A stretch of DNA of 64,000 nt from Glycomyces lechevalierae (GTDB lineage: Bacteria; Actinomycetota; Actinomycetes; Mycobacteriales; Micromonosporaceae). A model generated the notes under the pieces. The model ran no database searches. It was given only the letters and a program-made list of their open reading frames with translations, and was not told the origin of the DNA. The first letter of the stretch is position 1, and the number at the start of each line of letters is the position of its first letter. Shown in pieces: positions 23,653 through 31,661 of this stretch. Made by a program: the position numbers and the translations under genes. Location of the stretch: assembly GCF_027622945.1 (NCBI RefSeq), contig NZ_JAPZVQ010000001.1, forward strand, positions 440,927 to 504,926, written 5' to 3'.

Positions 23653-24237
23653 TCAGCCCTCGGGCCGCCACGCGGGATCGCGGCCGATGAAGGCCGCGAA
23701 CCGGTCCTGTGCGGAGGCGTCGGCGGCGACCGGCACGGCCGGGCCGAACTGGCCGCTGTCGCGGAGTATCCGCTCGATCGGCGCCATCGCCTCAACTGCG
23801 GCGCGGCAGCGTTCCTCGCCGAGGTCGGGTACGCGGCCGAGAGCCTTCGCGAGGTCCCAGGAGTGCGCCCAGATGTCCACGGTGTAGAACTGGTCGATCG
23901 CCTCGTCCACGGGCTTGTCGCCGGTGTTGGGGTTGCTGAGGACGCGCCCGGCGGGATCATCCACGATCGCTTGAACGTCGGCGACGTGGCGTTTCCAGGC
24001 GGCGGCCGGGTCGGTGTCGATGTCGAGCGGGTCGAGTTCGACGCCGGCGCCTTTGAGGAAGTCGCGGGGCCATTCGATGAGGTGCTTGACGACGTCGAGC
24101 GCGGTCCAGGCCGGGACCGGGCTCGGCCGCGACCAGTCGCGCGCGCTCGCGGACTCGACCAGGGCGGTGAAGCGGGCGGCGTCGCGGGCGTGCCGCCCGG
24201 CGGGGTCGTCAAGCACGTGCGTTTCGTTCTCCCCCAT
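23653..24237 (-). CDS. TIGR03086-type DinB/mycothiol-dependent maleylpyruvate isomerase family protein
   Basis: A 194-residue four-helix protein of the DinB/MDMPI superfamily found across actinomycetes. Metal-binding His positions are visible in VVKHLIEWP (near residue 50) and DIWAHSWDLAKALG (near 123), and the family phrase PSPVPAWTALDVVKHLIEWP is typical. It may be a mycothiol-dependent transferase or metal-binding protein; reaction unknown. It is the third gene of an ArsR-SRPBCC-DinB operon, with its ATG four nt after the SRPBCC stop. The start at 24237 is preferred to longer frames for that reason. Confidence 0.8.
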   Translation of the reverse strand: MGENETHVLDDPAGRHARDAARFTALVESASARDWSRPSPVPAWTALDVVKHLIEWPRDFLKGAGVELDPLDIDTDPAAAWKRHVADVQAIVDDPAGRVLSNPNTGDKPVDEAIDQFYTVDIWAHSWDLAKALGRVPDLGEERCRAAVEAMAPIERILRDSGQFGPAVPVAADASAQDRFAAFIGRDPAWRPEG

Positions 24238-24241
24238 CGCG

Positions 24242-24724
24242 TTACGCCGCTTCCCGCGTCGCGAGCAGTTCGTCCAGTTTCTGGTAGCCCTCGACGACAC
24301 CGATGTCCATGCTCTTGAGCATGTCGTCGCGGGTCTCGAAGTCCTGGACCAGGCTCAGCGATCGCAGCCGGGTGCGGCCGCCTTCGAGCGGTTCGAAGGT
24401 CATCGTCTCGAGGTAGACGTCGTCGGGCGCCCCCTCGTAGGTGAAGGTCCAGACGATCCGCTCGTTCTCGCGGACTTCATGGAAGCTCCCAAAGAACGCG
24501 AAGGAGCCGCCGTCGCTCTCGCCGGTGAAGGCCCATTCGCCGCCCGTGCGGGCGTCCCAGCGGGTGATCCTCGTATCGGCGGAACGCGGCCCGGTCCACT
24601 GGGCGTACAGGTCGGGATCGACGTGGGCCTGGAACACCCGGTCGGGCGTCGCGTCGAACTCGCGGACGATCTCGATCGTCGGAACCTTGTCGTCCGCGGC
24701 GATCTCGGTTTCGTGCTTGGTCAT
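24242..24724 (-). CDS. SRPBCC family (AHSA1-type) protein
   Basis: A 160-residue START/Bet v1-like protein with the AHSA1 signature: IEIVREFDATPDRVFQAHVDPDLYAQWTGP at the start, GGEWAFTG and SFHEVRENERIVWTF in the middle, and LKSMDIGVVEGYQKLDELL in the final long helix. Such proteins bind hydrophobic ligands in a cavity and are routinely co-transcribed with ArsR regulators. Its ATG overlaps the ArsR stop (ATGA), so translation is coupled. Ligand unknown. Confidence 0.88.
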   Translation of the reverse strand: MTKHETEIAADDKVPTIEIVREFDATPDRVFQAHVDPDLYAQWTGPRSADTRITRWDARTGGEWAFTGESDGGSFAFFGSFHEVRENERIVWTFTYEGAPDDVYLETMTFEPLEGGRTRLRSLSLVQDFETRDDMLKSMDIGVVEGYQKLDELLATREAA

Positions 24725-25086
24725 GATGCCTGCTCCTTGTCGGGTCGCCGGTCCTCGTCGTCCCCGGCCGCGCGGGCCAGGAGGTCGTCGAGGCGGCGGT
24801 AGCGTGCTTCGACTTCGCGGCGGTACCGCTCGATCCATCCGGTCATGAGGTCCAATGCCTCCGCGTTCAGGTGGACGGGCCGCCGCTGGGCGTCTCTGCT
24901 GCGGGTCACGAGTCCGGCTTCTTCGAGCACTTTGACGTGCTTGGAGATCGCCTGGAAGCTCACGTCGTAGGGCTCGGCGAGTTCGCCCACCGTGGCGTCC
25001 GCGACGGCCAGGCGCGCGACGAGGTCGCGGCGGGTCGGGTCGGCGAGTGCGGCGAAGGCCCGGTCGAGCAGTTGCGTGTCGCCCAC
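24721..25086 (-). CDS. ArsR family transcriptional regulator
   Basis: A 121-residue winged-helix repressor of the non-metal ArsR group that accompanies SRPBCC proteins: LADPTRRDLVARLAVADATVGELAEPYDVSFQAISKHVKVLEEAGLVTRSRDAQRRPVHLN. No CxC metal site is present. A palindrome TCAACT-N4-GGTTGA lies 9 nt upstream of its start. A perfect copy, TCAACC-N4-GGTTGA, is 46 bp further out, giving a clear autoregulatory operator pair. It heads the three-gene operon 25086-23653. Confidence 0.9.
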   Translation of the reverse strand: MGDTQLLDRAFAALADPTRRDLVARLAVADATVGELAEPYDVSFQAISKHVKVLEEAGLVTRSRDAQRRPVHLNAEALDLMTGWIERYRREVEARYRRLDDLLARAAGDDEDRRPDKEQAS

Positions 25087-25095
25087 GAATCGTCC

Positions 25096-25111
25096 TCAAC
25101 TAGTTGGTTGA
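25096..25111. promoter_or_regulatory. ArsR operator, proximal copy
   Basis: TCAACT-AGTT-GGTTGA, one mismatch from a perfect 6+6 inverted repeat, 9 nt upstream of the arsR start. Confidence 0.65.
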
Positions 25112-25141
25112 ATACAACGATAGACCGCGGCCGGATCGTTG

Positions 25142-25157
25142 TCAACCGATTGGTTGA
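25142..25157. promoter_or_regulatory. ArsR operator, distal copy
   Basis: TCAACC-GATT-GGTTGA, a perfect 6+6 inverted repeat matching the proximal copy, 46 bp further upstream and next to the 3' end of the LacI gene. Confidence 0.65.
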
Positions 25158-25164
25158 AGAAGGG

Positions 25165-26172
25165 TCAGCGCCCGGGTGCGGCGGTGCTCGCGCGGTAGAC
25201 GATCTTCGGGCGCTCCGACGAGTAGCGGCCGGCGCCTTCGTCGTTCATCGACTCGAGGAGCAGTTGGAAGCCGCGGGTGCCGAGGGCGGCGAAGTCCTGC
25301 GCGACTGTCGTGAGCGGCGGGCTCCAGAGTTCGGCCAACGGGTGGTCGTCGAAGCCGGCGACCGAGATGTCCTCGGGGACGCGGCGTCCCGCTTCGACGA
25401 TGCCGCGCATGACGCCCATGGCGATCTCGTCGTTGCCGCAGAACACGGCCGTCACTTCGGGGTCGGCGGCCAGCGCGCGGCCGATCGGGACGCCGCTCAG
25501 CGGCTCCCAGGTGGCGTCGTGGACGGGCGGGACCGGGGCGTCGGCCTTGCGGAGCGCGCGTCTCCAGCCGCTGGTGCGGCCGTCGACGCGGCGCGAGGGC
25601 GGGACGCGGACGTGGTGGACGGTGCGGTGGCCGAGGCCGAGGAGGTATTCGGTGAGCTCTTCGGCGGCGGCCGCCTCGTCCAGGACCGCTTGGGGCACAC
25701 CGGTTTCGCGGGTGCCCGAGAGCGCGACGCGGGGCACGTCCGCGCCCAGCTTGCGGAGCGCGGCGGCCCCGGGCGGGTCGAACTTGAGGACGACGATCCC
25801 GGCGAGGGTCTGCGTCTGGACCGCGGACACCGCGCGGTCCACCTCCTCGTCGTCGGCGCTCTCGACGACGGCGATCATGACGGTGTAGCCCTCGGCGCGG
25901 GCCGCGATCTCGATGCCGCGGATGGTCTCCGCATAGCCGTACCGCGAGGTGTTGCCCGCGATGACGGCGATCGTCCGGGACTTGCGCGAGACGAGGACGC
26001 GGGCGGCGGCGCTCGGCCGGTAGTTGAGCTCCGCGATGGCGGCCTCGACGAGCGCGCGCTTCGCCGGGCTCACCTTCACGGCGCCGGTGAGCACGCGGGA
26101 GACCGTCGGGACCGAGACGCCCGCCAGTTCGGCGACGTCCGAGATCGTCGGGTTCCTCCCCGCCTTGCCCAC
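25165..26172 (-). CDS. LacI family regulator of alpha-galactosidase
   Basis: A 335-residue LacI-type repressor. The HTH is at the N-terminus (TISDVAELAGVSVPTVSRVLTG, with hinge RPSAAARVL). The effector domain follows (TIAVIAGNTSRYGYAETIRGIEIAAR, FCGNDEIAMGVMRGIVEAGRRVPEDISVAGFDDHP). The GTG at 26172 is preferred to TTG 26184 because GGAGAGCG sits just before it. It lies 69 nt downstream of the GH36 gene on the same strand, so the two probably form one operon. The perfect palindrome at 28413-28426, upstream of GH36, is the likely operator. Confidence 0.9.
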   Translation of the reverse strand: MGKAGRNPTISDVAELAGVSVPTVSRVLTGAVKVSPAKRALVEAAIAELNYRPSAAARVLVSRKSRTIAVIAGNTSRYGYAETIRGIEIAARAEGYTVMIAVVESADDEEVDRAVSAVQTQTLAGIVVLKFDPPGAAALRKLGADVPRVALSGTRETGVPQAVLDEAAAAEELTEYLLGLGHRTVHHVRVPPSRRVDGRTSGWRRALRKADAPVPPVHDATWEPLSGVPIGRALAADPEVTAVFCGNDEIAMGVMRGIVEAGRRVPEDISVAGFDDHPLAELWSPPLTTVAQDFAALGTRGFQLLLESMNDEGAGRYSSERPKIVYRASTAAPGR

Positions 26173-26241
26173 CGCTCTCCTCAACTACTCGGCCGCGCTG
26201 CTCGCGCTCATCATCGCATCGCTCCCTTGCGGAGTGAGGGC

Positions 26242-28332
26242 TCAGTACCGCAGTCGCAGGGTTCGGGCGGCGGTCTCGGCGTCCCCGGCCTGCACGGTGA
26301 GGGTGCCGGTCTGCTTGTCCCAGTCGGTCTTCCATTCGGGGAGGCCGGTCGGGAAGACGGTGGTGACGGTGAGGTCGCGGCCGGCGAGGTGCGGGAGGCG
26401 GAGTTCGGTGGAGGCGGGTTCGCCTCGGCGCCATACGGAGAGGAGGTCGTCGCTCGGGCCGCGGAGGCCGAGGGCGACCCAGGGCTGGGTCCAGTCGGGG
26501 AGTCCGTTGGGCCAGTAGGGGTGACCGGAGGCGATGTCGCCGCGGAGGGTCTTGGCGGTGGCGACGGCTTCGGCGACGGTGGCGCGCTGCTCGGGCGTCA
26601 TGCGGTTGAGGTGGCCGGAGACGTAGAAGCGGCCGAGGAGGCCGGTGACGAGGCAGAACGCGACTTCCTCGGCGTTCATCTCGGGTTGGGGGTAGGCCCA
26701 ACTCGCGGCCTGCTCGGGCAGGAGCGAGATCGGCGCGGCGGCGGCGATCGGCGGGTACTTCGTGAACTCCTGCTGGTCCGAAGTGGACTGCATGGCGAGG
26801 CGGGAGAGGACGGCGAAGTCCATGCGCATCGCGCCGGAGGAGCAGTTCTCGATCACGAGGCCGGGGTGGCGGTCGAGGACGCCGTCGAGCCAGGCGAGGT
26901 GGGCGCGGTTGTGGCCGAGGAGGCCGTCGCCCACGCTGTCCGCGTCAAGGTCCGTGCCCGGGCCGGGGTTGACGTTGTAGTCGAACTTGAAGAAGCCGAC
27001 GCCGAAGTCGTTCACGAGGCGGTCGACGACGCCGTCGAGGTGGGCGATCGCGGCCGGGTGGCGCAGGTCGAGGTGGTAGCGGTGGTGCTCGACGAGGCGC
27101 TGGCCGTGGCGCTGGAGGAACGCCTCGTCCGGGAGCTTGTGGGCCATGGGGCTGAGGACCCCGACGACCTCGGGTTCGACCCAGAGGCCGGGGACCATGC
27201 CGGCGTCGCGGATGGCGTCGATGACTTCACCGAGGCCGCCGGGGAAGCGGGTGGTGGAGGGCTGCCACTCCCCCACGCTGGGCCACCAGTCGCCGCCGTC
27301 GTCGTACCAGCCGGCGTCGATGCAGAAGATCTCGGCGCCCACTTCGGCGGCGGTCGTGATGAGCGGCAGGAGTTTCTCGGTGGTGGGGTCGCCGAGGAGG
27401 GTGTTCATGTAGTCGTTGAAGACGACGGGCATCGCGGCGTTGTCGGGGTGGGGGCGGCGCGCGGCGCGGCGGAAGTCGGTGAGGGCCGCGATCGCCTCGG
27501 TGAAGTCGCGCCCCAGGGCAACTGTGGCGGGGACGCTGGCGAAGGCCTCGCCGGGGCGCAGGACGCGGGTCCAGGACGAGTCCATGTCGGTCGGGCCGGA
27601 GAGGGCGAAGTAGCCGCCGTGGAGGTCTTCGCCGAGCTCCCAGCGCCAGGCGCCGTTGTGCTCGATCTGCCAGGCGAAGGCGAGATCGTCGGCCTCGAGG
27701 CCCGCCACGGGCAGGTGGCGGCCGGTGGACCAGGTGCCGTCCGAGGTGATCGAGTAGTAGCCGCGCGGGTCGTGAGTGCTGTGGGCGAACTGGGTCGAGA
27801 GGCGCGGGAAGTCGATGCCGCGCAAGGGAGTGCGGGACCAGCGGCCTTCGCCGAACCAGTCGCTCACGCCTTGGACGCGGTGCCAGCCGGCGAGGTTGTC
27901 CTCGTCGACGGTGCCGGGCCGGGTGAACCCGGCGTTCCAGGAGGCGACGGAGCGGAGGACGAGGGTCTGGTCCTCGGTGGCGCGCACTTCGACGCGGGAG
28001 CGGACCGCTGATTCGGCGGCGTCGAAGAGCTCCAGGGTGATGACGGCTTCGACGCCGGGCGCGGTCTGGCGGATCGCGAGCGTGCGCACGGCGCCGTCGC
28101 GGGCCTCGGTGTGGGAGGCGTAGCGGAGGGCCAGGCCGAGCTGGGTGTGCGAGATGCGGTCCGCGCCAGGGCTGTTGCCGGTCCCGGCGGTCGTGATCTC
28201 GACGAGGGGCACGGCGTGGACCGGGATCGCGGTCCCGCCGCGGGTGAGGCCGACGACGCGCACCGGCGAGTCGGCGTCCCACGCGAATGCGAACTCGAGA
28301 CGTCCACTGCCCCAGGAGAACTGTTCGGCCAC
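26242..28332 (-). CDS. GH36 alpha-galactosidase
   Basis: A 696-residue intracellular GH36 enzyme that would release terminal alpha-galactose from melibiose, raffinose or galactomannan fragments. The N-terminal beta-supersandwich (to about 310) precedes the (beta/alpha)8 barrel, with EIFCIDAGWYDDGG and GLWVEPEVV. The predicted nucleophile is D451 in FKFDYN and the acid/base D505 in the CSSGAMRMD motif, both at family-typical positions. A C-terminal beta domain follows. GTG 28332 follows an AAAAGGG ribosome site; no signal peptide is present. It is transcribed with the LacI gene and has a 14-bp palindromic operator about 80 nt upstream. Confidence 0.92.
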   Translation of the reverse strand: MAEQFSWGSGRLEFAFAWDADSPVRVVGLTRGGTAIPVHAVPLVEITTAGTGNSPGADRISHTQLGLALRYASHTEARDGAVRTLAIRQTAPGVEAVITLELFDAAESAVRSRVEVRATEDQTLVLRSVASWNAGFTRPGTVDEDNLAGWHRVQGVSDWFGEGRWSRTPLRGIDFPRLSTQFAHSTHDPRGYYSITSDGTWSTGRHLPVAGLEADDLAFAWQIEHNGAWRWELGEDLHGGYFALSGPTDMDSSWTRVLRPGEAFASVPATVALGRDFTEAIAALTDFRRAARRPHPDNAAMPVVFNDYMNTLLGDPTTEKLLPLITTAAEVGAEIFCIDAGWYDDGGDWWPSVGEWQPSTTRFPGGLGEVIDAIRDAGMVPGLWVEPEVVGVLSPMAHKLPDEAFLQRHGQRLVEHHRYHLDLRHPAAIAHLDGVVDRLVNDFGVGFFKFDYNVNPGPGTDLDADSVGDGLLGHNRAHLAWLDGVLDRHPGLVIENCSSGAMRMDFAVLSRLAMQSTSDQQEFTKYPPIAAAAPISLLPEQAASWAYPQPEMNAEEVAFCLVTGLLGRFYVSGHLNRMTPEQRATVAEAVATAKTLRGDIASGHPYWPNGLPDWTQPWVALGLRGPSDDLLSVWRRGEPASTELRLPHLAGRDLTVTTVFPTGLPEWKTDWDKQTGTLTVQAGDAETAARTLRLRY

Positions 28333-28412
28333 GATAACCCTTTTCCGTGCGTCGGGAGCGCGGCGGCGAGGCAGCCGCGATGTCGTCAACGGTCCGAACC
28401 CTAACCCAATCC

Positions 28413-28426
28413 TGAAATCGATTTCA
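28413..28426. promoter_or_regulatory. LacI-type operator upstream of GH36
   Basis: TGAAATCGATTTCA is a perfect 14-bp palindrome with the central CG step typical of LacI-family sites, placed about 80 nt before the alpha-galactosidase start. Confidence 0.7.
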
Positions 28427-28467
28427 AGTCACCTCTCGACATTGCCGCATCGCCCGGCACAACGAAA

Positions 28468-28495
28468 GGCCCCGCACGCGGACGCGTGCGGGGCC
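28468..28495. terminator. hairpin terminator after GlsB-like gene
   Basis: GGCCCCGCACGC (28468-28479) pairs perfectly with GCGTGCGGGGCC (28484-28495) over a 4-nt loop, just downstream of the minus-strand gene ending at 28507. Confidence 0.8.
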
Positions 28496-28506
28496 CTCTG
28501 CGCGGG

Positions 28507-28764
28507 TCAAGCGGACTTCCTGCGTCCCACCAGGGTCTCGGCCACGCCGACGAGGAGGACCGAGACGATCACGGCCACGATGAAGCCGATGACGTTCAGC
28601 TCGAAGATGTCGCCCGTGCCGAGCAGGTTCGCGATCGTCCCGCCGATCACCGAACCGACCAGGCCGAGCAGGAGGGTGGCGAAGATGCCGAGGTTCTGCT
28701 TGCCGGGCTTGATGAGGCGCGCGAGCGCGCCGATGATGAGCCCTGCGACGATGAATCCGATCAT
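28507..28764 (-). CDS. GlsB/YeaQ/YmgE family membrane protein
   Basis: An 85-residue protein with three hydrophobic segments and the family signature GFIVAGLIIGALARLIKPGKQNLGIFATLLLGLVGSVIGGTIANLLG, split here into helices at about residues 2-14, 25-45 and 57-78. Members are small stress-associated membrane proteins of unknown biochemical role. The ATG start opens directly into the first helix. A strong hairpin follows. It stands between the alpha-galactosidase promoter and the ribokinase gene and is probably its own unit. Confidence 0.85.
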   Translation of the reverse strand: MIGFIVAGLIIGALARLIKPGKQNLGIFATLLLGLVGSVIGGTIANLLGTGDIFELNVIGFIVAVIVSVLLVGVAETLVGRRKSA

Positions 28765-28828
28765 GGTGAGCCTCCGATGCCGATTGCTCCTTCCATCATG
28801 GCCGAAGCCGCCGCCGAACGGCCCGAAA

Positions 28829-29734
28829 TCAGGATGCCAGGAGGTGCTTGATCTCCTTGAGCGTCGGAATCGACGGTCCTGCGCCCTTGCGCTGCACCGC
28901 GATCGCCGAAGCGGCCGTCGCGAACTCGGTCGCCTCCACAAGCGAGCGCTCGTCGTGCGTGCGGTCCAGTGAAGCCGCGAACGCGCCCACGAACACGTCC
29001 CCCGCGCCGGTGGTGTCCTTGACCTCGACCGGGAACGCCGCGACCTTCACCGGCTGGGTGCCGTGGCCGCCCACGAACGCTCCGTCGGAGCCGAGGGTGA
29101 TGACCACGTCGCAGCCGTGCGAGGTGAGGACCGACATCAGCGACCGCTCGCCCGTCCCCGCCGGCTCGCCCGCGAGCTCCGCCGCCTCGTGCTCGTTCAC
29201 GATGAGGATGTCCACCTCGCCCAGCAGCTCCACGGGGAACGCCCCGCTCGGCGCGGCGTTGAGCACCACGACCGTGTCCGCGGCCCGTGCGGCCCGGATC
29301 GCGGCCGTGACCGTCGGCAGCGGCGTCTCCAACTGCACCACCATGACGTCGGCCTCGGCGATCTCGGCGAGCTCGGCCTCGGTGAGGTCCACGAGCGCCG
29401 CGTTCGCGCCCGAGTTCACCACGATCGAGTTCTCGCCCTTGCGGTCCACGAAGATCAGGGCCGTCCCGGTCGGGTCGTCCACGCGGCGGTCGAGCAGCGT
29501 GATCCCCGCGTCCCGGACCTGCGCGGCCAGCGCGTCCGCCGCCTCGTCACGGCCGAGCGCGGCGATGAAGCGGGTCTCGGCCCCGGCGCGGGCGGCGGCG
29601 ATCGCCTGGTTGTTGCCCTTGCCGCCGGGGAAGGAGGCGAGGCCGCGCGAGAGCACCGTCTCGCCCGGCACGGGGATGCGCTCGACCTCGTAGACGAGGT
29701 CGAGGTTCGCGCTTCCGATGACGACGACGCTCAT
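28829..29734 (-). CDS. rbsK: ribokinase (PfkB family sugar kinase)
   Basis: A 301-residue PfkB-family kinase closest to ribokinases. The N-terminal motif VVVIGSANLDLVYEVERIPVPGET and the sugar-binding FPGGKGNNQAIAAARAG are diagnostic. The C-terminal catalytic motif DTTGAGDVFVGAFAA contains the base Asp and the anion hole. It would phosphorylate D-ribose (or a related pentose/deoxyribose) at O5 with ATP. No ribose transporter or LacI-type rbsR is adjacent, so the true substrate could differ. GGAGG lies 10 nt before the ATG. It is probably monocistronic. Confidence 0.85.
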   Translation of the reverse strand: MSVVVIGSANLDLVYEVERIPVPGETVLSRGLASFPGGKGNNQAIAAARAGAETRFIAALGRDEAADALAAQVRDAGITLLDRRVDDPTGTALIFVDRKGENSIVVNSGANAALVDLTEAELAEIAEADVMVVQLETPLPTVTAAIRAARAADTVVVLNAAPSGAFPVELLGEVDILIVNEHEAAELAGEPAGTGERSLMSVLTSHGCDVVITLGSDGAFVGGHGTQPVKVAAFPVEVKDTTGAGDVFVGAFAASLDRTHDERSLVEATEFATAASAIAVQRKGAGPSIPTLKEIKHLLAS

Positions 29735-29862
29735 GCTGCTGGTGCCTCCACGGTCGGGATCAGTGGGGCGGTGTACCCGCCCATGCGAAGCCTGACACAA
29801 GCCGCGCGGGCGGGTCGCCGAGTCGGCCGATCCAGTGATCCCCGTCAGGCGCGGAGCGGGCC

Positions 29863-30252
29863 TCAGGCGTTCGCGCCCTGCGGCTCGCGCGCCTGCGCGG
29901 AGTGCACGGCGGCGAGGTAGCGGGCGATGGCGTCCCGGTTGCGGGACATGATCGCGATGCGCTCGGACATGCCGTCGAGTTCGCGTTCGAGGAGGTGGAG
30001 GGTCTCGGGGGTGGCGTCGAAGTCGTGGATGGCCCCGAGCTGCTTGAGGCACGGCAGCACCTGCTTGACGACCCGCGTGGGCATGCCGGTCTCGAGGAGG
30101 CCCCGGATCTGGAGGGCCTTGTCGACGCTGCCTTCGCCGTAGTTGCGGTAGCCGTTGGCGCAGCGGTCGGGGATGAGCATCCCCGTCTCCTCGTAGTAGC
30201 GCAGCATCCGCCGCGAGATCCCGGTCCGCTCGGACAGCTCGCCGATCCGCAT
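29863..30252 (-). CDS. MerR family transcriptional regulator
   Basis: A 129-residue MerR regulator. The winged HTH (MRIGELSERTGISRRMLRYYEETGMLIPDRCANGYRNYGE) occupies residues 1-42 and is followed by a long dimerisation coiled coil to about 115. There is no Cys-rich metal site, so it probably senses a drug or other small molecule. ATG 30252 is preceded by GAGGTGCG; longer frames cross the promoter. It is divergent from an MFS transporter, and an inverted repeat (30280-30303) lies between them. That arrangement marks it as the transporter's regulator. Confidence 0.88.
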   Translation of the reverse strand: MRIGELSERTGISRRMLRYYEETGMLIPDRCANGYRNYGEGSVDKALQIRGLLETGMPTRVVKQVLPCLKQLGAIHDFDATPETLHLLERELDGMSERIAIMSRNRDAIARYLAAVHSAQAREPQGANA

Positions 30253-30279
30253 ATGTCGCACCTCACTCAGTCGTGGCTT

Positions 30280-30303
30280 GACCCTCACATAGGTGTGAAG
30301 GTC
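30280..30303. promoter_or_regulatory. MerR operator between divergent merR and MFS genes
   Basis: GACCCTCACA (30280-30289) and TGTGAAGGTC (30294-30303) form an inverted repeat with one mismatch and a 4-nt centre; a TTGACC -35-like hexamer (30278-30283) overlaps its left arm. Confidence 0.6.
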
Positions 30304-30317
30304 GGAGGGTACAGAGT

Positions 30318-31523
30318 ATGACCACAACGCATGCCGATCGTATTCCCGATCAGACGACACCTGTTGCGCGGGAACGACTCCCGCTCTGGCCGCTGCTGGC
30401 GCTGACCACGGCCGCGTTCATGGCGATCCTGACCGAGGCGCTGCCCGCCGGGGTCCTGCCCGAGATGGCGGCCGGGATGTCCGTGAGCGAGTCCGCCGCC
30501 GGGCAGACCCTCACCGTGTACGCGCTCGCGACCGGCCTCTCCGCGATCCCGGTCGTGATGGCCACCGCGGCCTGGCCCCGGCGGCGGCTCATGCTCGCCG
30601 CGGTCGCGCTGTTCGCGGTCGCGAACGCGGTCACCGCCCTCTCGTCCTCGTACCTGCTGACGATGGGCTTCCGGCTCGCGGCGGGCGTGGCGGCGGCGGT
30701 CGTGTGGGCCGAGCTGGTCGGGTACGCCCGCAGGCTCGCGCCGCCGCGCCTGCAGGGGCGGGCGATCGCCCTGACGATGGCGGGCGTGCCGCTCGCGCTC
30801 TCGCTCGGGATCCCGTTGGGCGCCTTCCTAGGCGACCTGTTCGGGTGGCGGATGACGTTCGGGCTCATGGCGGGCGTCTCGGCGCTGCTCATGGTCTGGA
30901 TCCGCGCGGCGGTGCCGGAGTTCCCCGGCCAGGCCCGCGGCGAGCGGGAGTCGATCCTCGGGGCGCTGCGGCTGCCGGGCGTGATCGCGGTGCTGTTCAG
31001 TGTGGCCGCGTACATCCTCGCGCACAACATCCTGTACACGTACATCGCGCCGTTCCTGAACGCCAACGGGATGGACGGGCGGCGCGAGGCGGTGCTGCTG
31101 GTGTTCGGGATCGCCTCGGTGGTGAGCATCGTGGTCACCGGGGCGCTGGTGGACCGGCGGCTGCGGGTGCTCACGATCGGCGGTGCGGTCCTGTTCCTGG
31201 TCGCGGCCGGGATGCTGACGGTGTTCGCGTCGAACCCGGTCATGCTGTTCCTGGCGGTCGTCCTGTGGGGGCTCGGCTGGGGCGGGGTGCCCACGGTGAT
31301 GCAGACGGCGGGCAACGACGCGGGCGGCGATCGCGCGCAGGCGCTCCTCGTGACCACCTGGAACACGTCGATGGCCGGAGGCGGGGCGCTCGGCGGGATC
31401 ATGCTGGGCGCGTTCGGGGCGGGCTCGTTCCCTTGGGGCGTACTGGCATTGATGGTGCCGGTGCTGATCGTGATCGTCGGCGCGCGGGCGCACGGGTTCC
31501 CGAGCCGGAGGCCCGGCCTCTGA
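30318..31523 (+). CDS. MFS transporter (DHA1-type drug/sugar efflux)
   Basis: A 401-residue major facilitator with about 12 transmembrane helices and no extra domains. AFMAILTEALPAGVLPEMAAGMSVSESAAGQTLTVYALA in helices 1-2 is typical of the AraJ/Bcr-like DHA1 group, which exports sugars, arabinose-like compounds or drugs. It is controlled in all likelihood by the divergent MerR regulator. GGAGGG sits 8 nt before the ATG. An imperfect repeat CATAGA...TCTATG lies shortly after the stop. Substrate unknown. Confidence 0.85.
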   Translation: MTTTHADRIPDQTTPVARERLPLWPLLALTTAAFMAILTEALPAGVLPEMAAGMSVSESAAGQTLTVYALATGLSAIPVVMATAAWPRRRLMLAAVALFAVANAVTALSSSYLLTMGFRLAAGVAAAVVWAELVGYARRLAPPRLQGRAIALTMAGVPLALSLGIPLGAFLGDLFGWRMTFGLMAGVSALLMVWIRAAVPEFPGQARGERESILGALRLPGVIAVLFSVAAYILAHNILYTYIAPFLNANGMDGRREAVLLVFGIASVVSIVVTGALVDRRLRVLTIGGAVLFLVAAGMLTVFASNPVMLFLAVVLWGLGWGGVPTVMQTAGNDAGGDRAQALLVTTWNTSMAGGGALGGIMLGAFGAGSFPWGVLALMVPVLIVIVGARAHGFPSRRPGL

Positions 31524-31593
31524 GGTTTCAGAAACCATAGACGGCTATCTATGCATTGACCGGATTCGGTGTGCGCCATAGTATGACGAAAAG

Positions 31594-31627
31594 TCGCCCG
31601 AAAACCTTTTCGGAATGTTTCGGGCGA
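31594..31627 (+). promoter_or_regulatory. mutually exclusive hairpins in metalloprotease leader
   Basis: TCGCCCGAAA (31594-31603) can pair with TTTCGGGCGA (31618-31627). Alternatively CCGAAAA (31598-31604) can pair with TTTTCGG (31607-31613). The two folds share bases and lie 35 nt before the protease start. Confidence 0.45.
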
Positions 31628-31661
31628 TGACCGGCCTTACCTGCGACACCGGAGGTATGCA

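Noticed and set aside
24871..28011. A 1046-codon plus-strand frame opposite the ArsR, LacI and GH36 genes
   Set aside because: It is antisense to four recognisable minus-strand genes and has Gly/Asp/Val-biased composition without motifs.
28829..29734. Part of a ribose transport operon
   Set aside because: No ABC transporter or RbsR gene is adjacent; the kinase stands alone between a small membrane protein gene and a MerR gene.
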